The translations under genes were made by a program, and so were the position numbers. Positions 50,101 to 62,100 of a stretch of 64,000 bases of DNA are shown here, piece after piece. Every line of letters begins with the position of its first letter. Position 1 is the first letter of the stretch. Source of the DNA: Bordetella parapertussis (lineage in GTDB: Bacteria > Pseudomonadota > Gammaproteobacteria > Burkholderiales > Burkholderiaceae_C); NCBI GenBank assembly GCA_945878355.1, contig CAMCTC010000007.1, positions 24,590-88,589 of the forward strand, written 5' to 3'. The notes under the pieces are model-generated. The model was given only the letters and a program-made list of their open reading frames with translations. It ran no database searches and was not told the origin of the DNA.

Positions 50101-53100
50101 TCGACCGCCATCACCGGCGCGGTCAGGTGCACCAGCAGATCGGCCTGGATGATCGCCGGGTTGGGCGTCGCCGGCGAGACGAGGTTCGAGGCCGACACCG
50201 TCAGCTTGGTGCGCGCCTGCAGGAACACGTCCGAGTTCAGCCCCAGGCCGAAGATGTGGCTGCCAGCCAGCACATTGATGTTGTCGGCGACGATAGACAC
50301 GCTGTCCAGCACTTCGACGTTGCGCAATATCGTCACATCGCCAGCACTGGCGTTGATGTCAACCAGGTGGACCTTGCCGCGGCCCAGCGGCACGGTGTCG
50401 GTTCGCTGACCCACCACGCCCTCAACCACCACGCTGTCGACCGACGCGATCACGATGCTGCCGCCGATCGCGGTGTCTAGCGTGCCGCCCGACACGTACT
50501 GGTTGGCCCCGTTCAGCACCAGCGTGCTGACTAGCACACCGATGCGCGAGGCGTCGGTGCCAGCGTTGATGCGCAGCTGGTCTTCGGCCTGCACCAGGCC
50601 GTCGATCACGACCTGCGACAGAGAGCTCAGCGTCAAGTCTGCGCCGGCATGCAGGGCTTGCACCGTGCCGTGCAGCCGAATGTCGCCGTCAGCCAGGAGA
50701 GTCAGCTGGCCCTGGACGGTGGTGGAGTTCCACGTCCCGCTGCCGGTGGCGTCGACCGAGACCATGCCGCCCGCCGCCTGGCTCAGCCCCAGCCCGGTCA
50801 GGTCGCTGCCAGCATGGACCGTCAGCACACCGGTCGAGATCAGGTTGCCGCCAAAGCTGGTGTCGCCCAGCGTGATCGAACGGCTGGCCGTGATCTCGAG
50901 CAGCGCGCGCTGACCGGTCCAGGCCAGGGTCGCCGGCGTCGTGATGACGTTCCCCGTCTTGACCTCAGGCACAAAACTCGCACCAGCGCGCAGGCTGGCA
51001 GACGACACCAGCGTGCCGGCTTCCAGCGTCAGCCGGCTGTCGTTGGCGGTGCTGAAGAGCTGCGCATCAGCGGCCAGCGTCATCAGGCCGCCCGCCTTGA
51101 GCTGCAGCGACTGGTCGCCCGACAGCACGACCGCGCCTTCGCGCGTGCCCACCGTGCCTGCCGACAAGCTGTCCAGCGCTTCAAGTCGAATGGACTGGCC
51201 GACACCGGTGGCCCGAACCCTGGTGTTGTAGACCTCGATGTCATCGCCGGCCTTGGCCACCATCGAGCCGGCCAGCGCGACACTGCCGCTGAGGAACAGA
51301 TCGCGGCTGGCGGTGATCACCACCTCGGTGTCGTAGAGGTCGGCGGTGTTGCGACGGCTGGCCAGCACACCGGCCAGGTCCACGTCGCGGCCACTGATCA
51401 CCAGCTGCGCGCCGGTGTCGATCACGCCGGACGCCTTGGCCAGTTGCACGTTGCCCGTGGTTGAGACCACCTGCAGCAAGGCGCGGTTCGAGACCAACTG
51501 CGCGGCCGCCAGGTCGGCGCTGACCGCGCCTATCGTGCCGTTGACGGCCACGTCGTTCAGACCGGTCAGCAGGATGCGCCCATCGGCGCCCAAGGTCGAG
51601 AAGTGGCTGCTGCCATAAGTCACGATGCTGGCGGCGCCAGCGTCTTGGGTCGATCCGGCGCTGATCAAGATGTCGCGCTGCGCTGTCAGGTCGCCCTTCA
51701 AGGCCAGCGTGGAGTTGCCTGAAATCACGATGTCGGCACTCGCGCCGCGCGCCACCAGGCCGCCCAGCAGCGTGGTCGGGCCGCGCGGGTTGAGCACCAT
51801 GCTGCCAGCCAGCGTTTCGAGCTGACCGGTGACGCTGAGCTCGACAGCGGTGTTGCCCAGCGCGGTGGTGCCGGCGTACAGGTTGATCGCGTCGTGGCCG
51901 CGGACCCAGCCGGCGATCGTGATCGCGCCGCCAGGTGCATCGGACTTGCCGATGTTGACCACCGAGCCGCGCGAGGGTGCGTCGATCGCGTAGGTCCGGC
52001 TCGAGCTCAGCGTTGCGGCCTGCGTCAAGCCCAGCGTGCTGCCGTCCGCCTGATCGGTGATCTTGAAGCTGCTCTGGCTGGTGAACAGCAAGTGGCCGTC
52101 ACTGAGTCGAACATTGAAAGCATTGACCGCCGTGTTGGCGCCGCTCAGCCGTGCAGGGGCGCCGCCCAGCGCGACGGTCGGGTTGTTGCGGTCCATCCGG
52201 ACGAAGTCGGTCGCCTCGATCGCCGCTTGCAAGTCGTCGCGCAGCGACGCCAGCCCGGTGTTGTCTGCGGTCGCTGCCGCGGGCAATGTGACCAGCGCGG
52301 TGGCCAGCGCGTCGCCCAGGTCCACCGTCAGACGGAAGCTGACAGCGCTGCCGAGCTTGCCGTTGGCCAGCGGCGCGAAGCCCGCCGCCATGATCTCCTG
52401 GGTCCAGGCCGGCGGCTGCACCGACAGGTTGCCCGAGGCGCTGAGGGTGATGTTGCTGTCTTCCTGCCAGGTGCGCAGGTGGACCGAGCCGCCGATCACG
52501 ATGCCGTCGGCGGCCCAGGGGTCCGCCAGACTGGCCGTGCCACTGCCCTGGCCGCCGCGGATGTCGATCCGCTTGCCTGCCAACAGGTCGCGGCCGAGGC
52601 GGACCTGGCCGCCGGCGTCGATCACGATCTCAGAATCACCGCCAAACGTGCGCACCGTCGTGCCCAGCGACTGCCCTGCGGTGCCAGGCGCATCCTTGGT
52701 CTCGATCACCTCGCCGCCGGCAATGAGTTGGCCGAACAGCTGCGCGTCCTGCCGGCTGCGGATCGTGATCACGCCGTCGGCGTCCGACACGGCGAGCAAG
52801 GCCGAACCCGGCATCGTCACGCTGAGCGCGTCGCTGCTGACGCCGCCGAAAAGGGTGATGTACTGGCGCGCCCGCAGCGTCGCACCGACCGTGACCGATG
52901 CGCCCGACTGGTTCAGCGTCGTGCCACCGAGCGCAATCTTGCCGGCGGCCTCGATCAGCATGCCCGAGGGTTCGCCGGTCCAGGTGATGGACCCACTGCC
53001 GTCGACGCTGCCGCCTGAAATCAGTGCGCCCATCAGCGTCATCGAACCGGCCGACTTGATGTGCAGCGATCCGCCCGAGTCGCTCGAGGTCTTGCCGGCG

Positions 53101-56100
53101 ACCACGATCGCCCCAGCGGTCGTCATCACGACGCCGTCAGCGCCCTTGCTGGCGACGGTTTCGATCGACACCGACTTGGACGCGCTCAAAGCCTTGTCAA
53201 CCAGCACGTATTCGCCAGCCTTGACGCTGAGGGTCGCGTCGCCGCCCGGGGCGTAGACCACCCCGTTGCTGCCCAGGCTGCCGCCTGCGACCACCAGGCC
53301 GTGCAGCTCGACCGCATCGCCGCCGTCGATCACGATGTGGCTGCCAGCGCCCGAGCTGACCAACTGAGACGCAGCGTGAACGTAAACGCTGACGCCATGC
53401 GGATTGCTGTCGCTGGCCTCGACCACGCTGCCGGCGGCTGGCGCGAAACTGCCGTTGGCATTGACGCCGCCCAGCAGCGTGATGTTGCCGCTGACCTGGG
53501 CCTCGCCCTCCCAGTAGATCCAATGGTCGGACTGCAGGCTCAAGCTGCTGTTGGCGCCCAGCAGCTTGATGTTGCCGCGAACGATCACGTCGTCGTGCGA
53601 GGTGACACTGAAGGTCTGGTTGTCGGCCAGGTTGATGACCGTTCCCGTCAGCAAGAACCCCGAGCCGCGTTGGCCCAGCAGCGGATGCGGGTCGAGCACC
53701 TGGATCGCGTCGACCGTGCCGTTGTTGTCGCTGTCATAGGCCTGGACCAGGTAGCGGTGGCTGCCGTCGTCTAGCACCCAGCGGTTGGCCTTGGCGCCCG
53801 AGGCCGTGCCCAGGTTCAGCGCCGGGTCGGCATTGCGGTAGTCGACGCCTTCGGTGAACAGGCTCACCAGTTCCTTGGCACCGGCATTGGCATTGAAGTA
53901 CACCGGCGTGCGGTACTGGGTGTAGCCGCTCTGGTCGAGCACGCGGAACTGCTGGGCCGGGCTCAGAAGGTCAAAGGTGGTGCCGGCGGCCGGCACCAGC
54001 ACATCGCTCCAGGTGATGGCTGCGTTCTGGTAGTCCTTGCCCGCGCCCTGGCCAAAGCTCAGCACGAAACGTTTGGCAGGCACCGCAGCTTCGGCGTCGT
54101 GGTAGACCACGCCGTCGAATCGGTGGTAACCGGTCTGCGCCAACACCAGGTCTTGCTGGGCCAGCGAGAGGTCGTCAAAGGCGCCGGTCGACATCGGCTC
54201 AGCCCCCCACCGGATGTCGAGGTTCTTGTAGTCCTTGCCTTCGACCAGCTCGGGCAACAAGCTCATGCCCCCCGTCGCGTCCGGCTTGTAGTACACCTCA
54301 TGCGAATACACCGAATAGCCCAGCGTGCGAGCGACCACCGCGCGTTGCGCCACACCGAGCTGTTCGAAGCTCGCATTGGCATCGGGTGCGGCGACGCCAC
54401 CCCAGTCGATGCCCTGGATCGAATAGTTGCCGCCGGTCGTGAAGCCGTCGACCACCTGCAGGCCAGAGGGCGCCGTCAGGTTGACCCAATGCTTGCTACC
54501 CTGGTAGACCTCATAGCCCAGCGACACCGCAACGACATGCTGCTGCGCCGCGGTCAGGCTGGCGAAGCTGGCGTCGGCCGCAGGCTGGCCCGCAGCGCCC
54601 CAGTAGATGTCGGCGTTGAGGTAGTCGGTGACCTGGCCTTGGCTGAAACCAGTGACCAGCTTCTTGCCAGGTGCCGCGGCGTAGTTGAAGAACTGCGTCG
54701 GCTTGTTCGCGGCGTCGCTGCCAGCGATGGCCTTGACGACCACAGCCTGCTGCGCCGGCGTCAAGTCCTTGTACTGCGTCTCGAGCGCCGGACGCAGGCG
54801 GGCCGCGACCAGGTCTTGCTGGTCGCCGGTGAGGTCGGCGACCAGCGTGCCCGCGGCCGGCACGAAATCGACGTGCTGGTCGACCACTTCGCGCTGCGCC
54901 GTGCTAAGGTCGGCGTAGGACGTGCCGGCCAAGGGCTTGGCGACACTGCCCCATTGGGCGGCCGAAATCGCCAGCGCAAAGTTCATCGTCGAAGCCGCAA
55001 CCCAATCGGCTTTTTTCACCGAACTGTAGTCAAACGGCGCGCCAGACCATGCGTCGGGCTGGATCGTCTGGTAGTCGAACAGATAACCCAATTCGTTCGC
55101 GACCACCATCTTCTGTGCCGGCGTCAGGTCGGAAAATTTCGCAGTCGCTGCAGGCGCTGTGACGCCAGCCTCGGACCAGTGGATGTTCGCGTTGTTGTAG
55201 TCGGCGGACAGCCCTTGCAAGAAGCCAGCGACCAACTTGGGCTCGGCGCCAACGCTGGACTTGAGATAGACCGTACCGTCGACAGACTGGTAACCGGTGT
55301 TGTCGGCCACGCCCTCGGTCAGCGTGGTCAGGAAATGCTGGCCAGCCGGCGCATCGGCGTTGTAGAAGCCGCCGTCGACATTGACGCTGTAGCCCAAGAA
55401 GGCAGCAACCTGTGCCTTGCCCGCTGTCGTCAGTGCAGTGAACGGCAGGTAGTTGGCCAGTGAGGTCAGCGCTGCGGTGGCGCTGAGGTCCAGCCCGGCG
55501 GTCGACAGCAAGGCCAGCAAATCGGCCGATGCCGTGGCGGAGCCCGAGTTCAGCGACTCCAGCAGGCCCGCAATGCGGGCCGCGACCGTGGTCTCGGTGA
55601 GCTTTCGGCCGGGCAAATTGTCAAAGTAATAGGCGTTGTCGTCGATCGTCAGACCCGCCGTCATCTTCAGCGGACCATTGGCGAGCAACACACCGTCGAG
55701 CTTGAGTTCACCGGGGGTGGTGATGTCGACATGCGTGCCTTCGGCGCCCTTGATCGGAATCGGCGTGCTGCCCTCAAAGCGGAAAGTCCCGCCAGCCATC
55801 ACCGCAGAACCGGTGTCGATGTGCAGCCAATCCTTGGCGCTCAACTCGATGTAGGCCGAGGTGTCGGCGACCGCAGTGCCGACCGACACCACCGATCCTT
55901 GCAGCAGCGTCAGGCCGGTGCCTGAATCGACTTTCAACAGCGAACCAGCGCCCTGGGCTGTCAGCGTGCCAGCGCTGTAGATCGACCCCTTGGTCGCGAC
56001 GCGCAGCGCGCTGCCCGCCGCATGGGTGCTCATGCTGCCCGATTGGTCGACGCGCAGGCTGTTGACCTGGGCACCGAAATCGAGCAAGCCGTTGACGCCG

Positions 56101-59100
56101 GTCGACCCCATCACCTTGAGATCCAGCAGCGACTGGGCGTCCAGCCAGCCCGAGATCACCGCTTGCTCGCTGATGTTGAGCACCAACTGGTCAGCGCTCA
56201 GGCCAGAATCCGGCGCACCCATCGGATCTTGCACGTTCCTGCTGCGGACCTCGAGCAGACGGGCATCGATGCTGAGCTTGTCAGTGGACTGGACATTGCC
56301 CATCACGGTGACTGCGTCTGCATGTATCGAGACGCTGTCGGTGAACTTGGCCTTGAAGTCAAAGTCGCCGACCTTCTTGTCCTTGATGTCGCCGATGTTC
56401 ATCATCACATCGGGCAGCGCGGCGTCAGCCTTGCGATGACCGATGTCGATGCCGGTGAAACCGTCGGCCAGCGCCGACAGGTCACGCATGCCGAGTTCCA
56501 TCCTGCCGGACGATCCGTTGACCGAGAAGTCCATGCCGTAAGTCGACTGCGCCGTCGCACCCAGGCTATACCCTTGGGCTGCCGACATCGCCCTGATGCT
56601 GAGCTGGCCACTGCCACGGACCCGGTTGTCGCCCGAAGCGAAGTCGATGTCGTCAGCCACCAGCGTGATGCTCTTGCCTGCACCACGGGACTCGATCACG
56701 CCGCCGTCAAGCGACAGCAAGGACTCGGCAGCAGAGAGTTGAACATCGATCTTGCCGGCCTGCGAATACAAACCGCCATCGACCAGGTACAGGCTGTCGA
56801 GCTCTCGCACGACCACATCGGCGTACAGCGGGTCGGTGCCGAGGTTGACCACCGACAGCCCGGCCAGTTCGGTGTTGAGCACACCCGAGACGCCATGTGC
56901 GCTGAGGCTGAAAGCCCCGTCAGGAGACAAGAGCTTGGCCTTCGTCACATCGAGCAGACCCGTCGTGTCGAGGACCAGGCCCGTGCCATGCCAGCTGGCG
57001 CCATCGACCATCGTCAGCACCGTCTTGGCAGCGGTATCGCTGAGTTCGATGCGATCGACACTGTCATCGAAGTTGATGGTTCGCTGTTTGTCGAATGCGG
57101 AGTTGACGACGAGTTGTCGCTCGTTGAGCTGGATCGCCAGCGACGAGAACCTGTCGATCACGACACGGTCGTTGCCCGTGCCGCCGATCAGGTTGACCAT
57201 GCCGTCGGTGCTGACATAGATCAGGTCGTCAGCGGCACCCGCATCGACGGTGTCCACAGAGCCGCCGAGCGTGATGAGGTCAGCACCACCGCCCGTCGAG
57301 ATCTGGTTGACGCCAGCGCCCATGTCGACGATCTCGGCACCTTCGCCGCCGGTGAACTTGTCGGCGTCAGGGCCGCCGAAATACCTGATGCCGTCGGAGT
57401 CACCGCCGACAAACTCGTTCTTGCCCGAGCCGCCGCGAACAACGCTGCCAGCAGCGCCGCCCAGAATCATGAAGTTGTCGTTGCCGTCGCCGCCATCGAA
57501 GTCCAGCACCGCAGACACGCCTCGGCTGACATAGATGAAGTCGATGCCCTTGCCGCCGTGGCCGATGATCTTCTTGACCTGCGCCGCGTCATAAGTGTTG
57601 GTCACACCGAGCGACCGGACGACGATCTTGCCGTCGGAGGTCTGCTCGACGTTGTACGACTCGTTGATGGTGTCGTCGAATATCGTGCCTTGCCCGTAGC
57701 GGCCTGACTGGTCGCCCATGTGCAGGTACAGGTTGCCCTCGGCGTCCAGATGGCTGACGTCTGGCGGATCGCCAAATGTCCACAGCACGCTGCCCGAGAT
57801 GCTCATGCCCATCAAGGTGACCTTGGCTGCCAGGTAGGCGCTGATCGGCGTGATGTCGATCTCGCCACGGAAGCCGGCGATCGTGAAGTCGATCGTGAAC
57901 AGACCCATGTCGAGCTCGAAGTCCAACGAGCCCCAGACCGCCGCGGCAAATCGTGGCCGGCTGCTGAGCATCATGCTGACGCCAGCGTTGAGGTGCAGCG
58001 GCCCGATGTAGATGTCGAGCTCGGACTTGCCGTGGATCTCGAACTGACCGTCGGAGCTGAAGAAGCCGCCGACGTCGATGACCAGGAAGTTGAAGAAGTT
58101 GAGGTGGCCGTCAAACTCGATCTTGAAGACAGAGTCGATCACGCTGACCCGGCCGTGGAAATCGACGTCGAAGGCCAGGATGTGCAGCACGCCGGCCAGC
58201 TCGAGGTCGAAATACGTCTTGCCCGGGATGATGTCGTGCGTGGGCAGCAGCGTCTGGTAATCGAGGTCGCTGGTGTTGATCCGGATCGTTGCGTGGGTCT
58301 GGATGCTGACGATCGCGACGCCGAAGTTCAGCTCGGTCTCGACCAGCATCGCGAAGTAGATCTTGTCGTTGGCATCGACGCCAAACGCCGCAGCGCCGTT
58401 GACCTGCAGTTGGGCAAAGCCGATGTCGAGCGTGACACTCATCGCCGCCTGGATGCCCTTGCTGTCGATCAGCAGGTCAACCGTCCCCTTCATCGACAAC
58501 GGTCCGACGTTGATCGCGGCAAAGCCGGAGATCCGCAGCAGGTGCGGGTCAATCCAGACCTGCACCGCATTGCCGTCGTCGTCGTAGACCTTGCCCTCAG
58601 CATTTCGCCCGCGCACCTGCTGCTTGTTGCTGGTGGTGTTGATCTGCATCATGAACCGGCCGCTGATGCTGAAAACGCCGCCGTCCATGATGACCGAGTC
58701 GGCGTTGCTGCCGCCGACGTCGAAGCTGCCATACAGACCCGTGCCACCGTTGACCGGGTCGATCACCAGACCGATCGTGCCGGTGACGCTCAATGGCTTG
58801 AGCAGCGGCAGCGAGAGCTCGGCCGTGACACCGAGTTCCAGTGTGACCGTCGGCCCGCGCTGAGCGATGATGATCGAAAAATCGCCCTTGAGCGTGAGCG
58901 CTCCGCTGAACAGGTCGAGGTTGCCCTTGCCAGTGAGTGCGGCGTACATGCCGGTCCAGCTGTCGTCCTTGCCCGGCGGCTTCTTGCTGACGGTGAAGGT
59001 GTCGAAGCCGGTGATCGATCGGAAGGTCTCAGGGACGACGTAGGTGATGTCGCGACCGAAGGTGTTGAGAGACAGCTGAAATTCGACCGCAAGCTTGGCG

Positions 59101-62100
59101 ACCGGGCCCAGGTCGAGCTTGTTCTTGATGTCCAGACGCAGTGCGACGCCGCCGCTGTTGATCACCACCAGACCGGTGGCGTGGCTGTGCAGGTTGAAGC
59201 CGTCGGGGCCGATCTGCAGGTCGATGTCGGCAAACACCGTCAGGCCGTCGCTGGCGCTGAAGCGGAAGTCGAGCACGCCCTTCATCGAGACCAGGCCGAA
59301 CATGTTCATCTCGGCCTTGCCGAACACGCGCAGGAACAGCTCGTTGTACTCGAGCACGATCGGGTGGTCGGGGTTGCCGGTCTCGATCGCGTAACCGGGA
59401 TGGATGACGCCCTGGGGGTCTTTCCAGGTGCTCTTGGAGAAGTCGATGACGGTCAAGTCAAAGGAAGCGCTGACATCGCTCTGGTAAGACACCGCGCCGG
59501 TCTTGGCGTCGGTGACGATCTTGCCTAGGTCGAGCTTGAAACGCGCGCCCAGGTTGACTTCGATCGCGATGTCCTCGGCCTTGAAAGTCACGCCAGGAAC
59601 GCCGACCAGGCCGATCATGTCGACCGTTATCCGACCGGCAAGATAAACGCCGATGCTGATGCTCTCGAGCCTGACCACGAACTCCTTGGCGACGACCAGG
59701 CCGATATTGAGGTTTTCAACCGCCAGGCCCACTGCCGAGGTATTGACATACGGAACGTCAAGCGAAGTGATGCGGCCGTCGTGGTTGTAGTCGACCCAAT
59801 AGCCACCCACACCCATGAAGGCATAGGCATCGGCCACGCCGATCGCCATCGAGGTGACGATGGTCTGCTCGCCATTGGACAGCGTGACCGTCTCGGACCC
59901 CCGCTTGGTGAAGGCCATCGAGCCGTACAACTGCAAGAAGCCGCCGATGTTGATCGTTGCGTAGCCGATCTTGGCCTGGATGATCTCCGAATCGAAGTCG
60001 ATGAACACCGTGTTGCCGCCGCCCGCAGGCAGCGCGAAACCGGCCAGATCCATCTTGCCGCTCTGGTTCTTGTCCTCGGACAAGTCCAGCACGCTGTTGC
60101 TGTTCTTGTCCTCGCCAGCGTCGAGATTGCCGTTGAAGTTGATGTCTTCGCCGTAGGTGTCGAGCACACCGTTGTGGTTGCTGTCCTCGGTGTAGTCCTT
60201 GAAGCTCGGGCTGATCTTGTAGTTGATCGACGGCGGCCCAAACAACTGGATGGCCGCGTTGACTTGGGGAGACCCTTTTTCGAGCAAGAAGGTGTTGATG
60301 TTGACCTCAACATCTTCGGCGATCACCGTCATCACCGACGGGTCGATGCCGACCAGACCGGCTTTCTGGATCGTCGCCTTGGCCGTGAAGAACGTAGGGC
60401 CGAAATCCTTCAGACCGGGGATGGCATCCAGCAGCTTGGGCTTCATCATCGCCAGGCCGAAATCGACGTTGTCGATCATCACGCCGACCGCGTTCTCGTT
60501 GATGCCGTCGAGCAAGCCATCGGGCACGCCAAAAGGCCCGGTCAGGTCCTGGCCATAGCGGTAAGGGCCGTTGATGCCGGCAAAGCCGCTGAGGTTGGCA
60601 CCGCCCAGCGTCATCGAGTTGACATCAATGATCAGCGGGTTGAGGTCGACGCCTGTCAGCTTGGCGATGTCGTCCATCATCGGCCCAAGGCCGCCCATGT
60701 CGACCGCGACGGTGAAGACTTCGCCCTGGCGGAAAGCCAGCGAACCCCGCAGGAACAGGAAGTTGGCCACCGCGATGTCGGCCAGGCCGATGTCCAGCCC
60801 CATCAATTGGGTGCCCTTGAAGTTCAGGTAGACCGGCGCGCCGCCTGTCTCGACCCCATAACCTGACGGGTCGGTGGATTTCTTCTTCTTGAAGGTGGTG
60901 AAGTCGGGCGTCGTGTACATCAGTCCGCCCAACAACTCACCGCCCGTGTTGAGTTCAACCGTGACGTTGCGGGCCTGGATCTTGAGCACATCGCCGAAGC
61001 CGTAGACCCCCAGCTCATCGGCATGGGCGTACAGCGAATACACGTTCTCGGTGCTGATGATGCCCAGATCGGCCTTGAACACGCCGATCGCCAGGTCGAC
61101 ACCCTGCATGCCAAAACCTACCAGGCCGCCCTGCTCGGACAAGGGCTTGCTGAAGTCGGGGTTGCCGGCGCCGATGAAGATCGAGACATCGCTGGCGCCG
61201 AAGGTCATGCCTTTGAACGTCACGTCGCTGATGTGCGAGTAGTCGTCCGACATCCCGCCGATCATCTTCAGCCCCTTGAGGAGCAACTTGCCGGTCTGAG
61301 GCAGCACGCTCTCGAGCATCTGCAGCTCACGCGGCAGGCCGGTGTACATGTCGGCCTCGAAGGTCTGGCCCAGGCTGAGCTTGAAATCGCCGTGTATGTG
61401 GACGAAGTCGCTGAAGTTGAGGTTGAGATTCGGGATCGACAGCATGCCGCTGATGCCGTCCATGCCGATCTGCAAGTCCAGGCTCTTGATCGCGTCCTTG
61501 ACGCCGTTCAAGGCGTCCTTGAGCCATGCCGGCGTCGAGGCCGACATCTCGGGCATCAGGTCGGTCAGCCCAGTCAAGCTGATCGTCGGGATCAGACTGC
61601 CGGTGCTGGGCAGTTCGAACTGGAAGTCGAAGGCCGGCAGATTGATGTTGAACAGGTCGAACAAACCCAGGTTGGCCTGCATGCCAATGCGCAGCATGTT
61701 CGAGTGGTAGTTGATGTTCAGCGCTGCCGCGTCGCTGCCGATCGGGATGTCCAGCCCATGTCCGCCATTGGCCGTGCTGAAGTCGGCGTAGGTGAACGGC
61801 ACCGGATAACCGCCGAGGAACGAGCCGTTGAAGCCCAGCACGACGTCCTTGGCATCGAGCGTCAGGTACGGTGCCGTGCCGACCAGGCCGACCAGGTCGG
61901 CAGTGGCCTTGACCGCGTAGAAGGGCAGCGCGTCAACCTTGAGGTCGCCGCCCAGCGAGGGCTTGAGCATCGCGAGTGCGAAGTCGAGGTCGTCGATCGC
62001 AAAGCCGATCGCGCTCTCGTTGGCCGGGTCGGCCTCGTCGATCTTGCCGTCGTGGTTGCTGTCGGTTCGGTAAGGCCCGTTGATGCCGGCAAAGGCATAG

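Noticed and set aside
44940..50480. 1,846-codon + strand frame opposite the larger giant gene
   Set aside because: It is antisense to a well-supported frame and has the Arg/Gln/His/Ala-rich composition expected from reading GC-rich codons backwards. Similar long shadows occur at 37,221-41,354, 29,412-32,996, 26,106-28,406 and 13,915-15,768.
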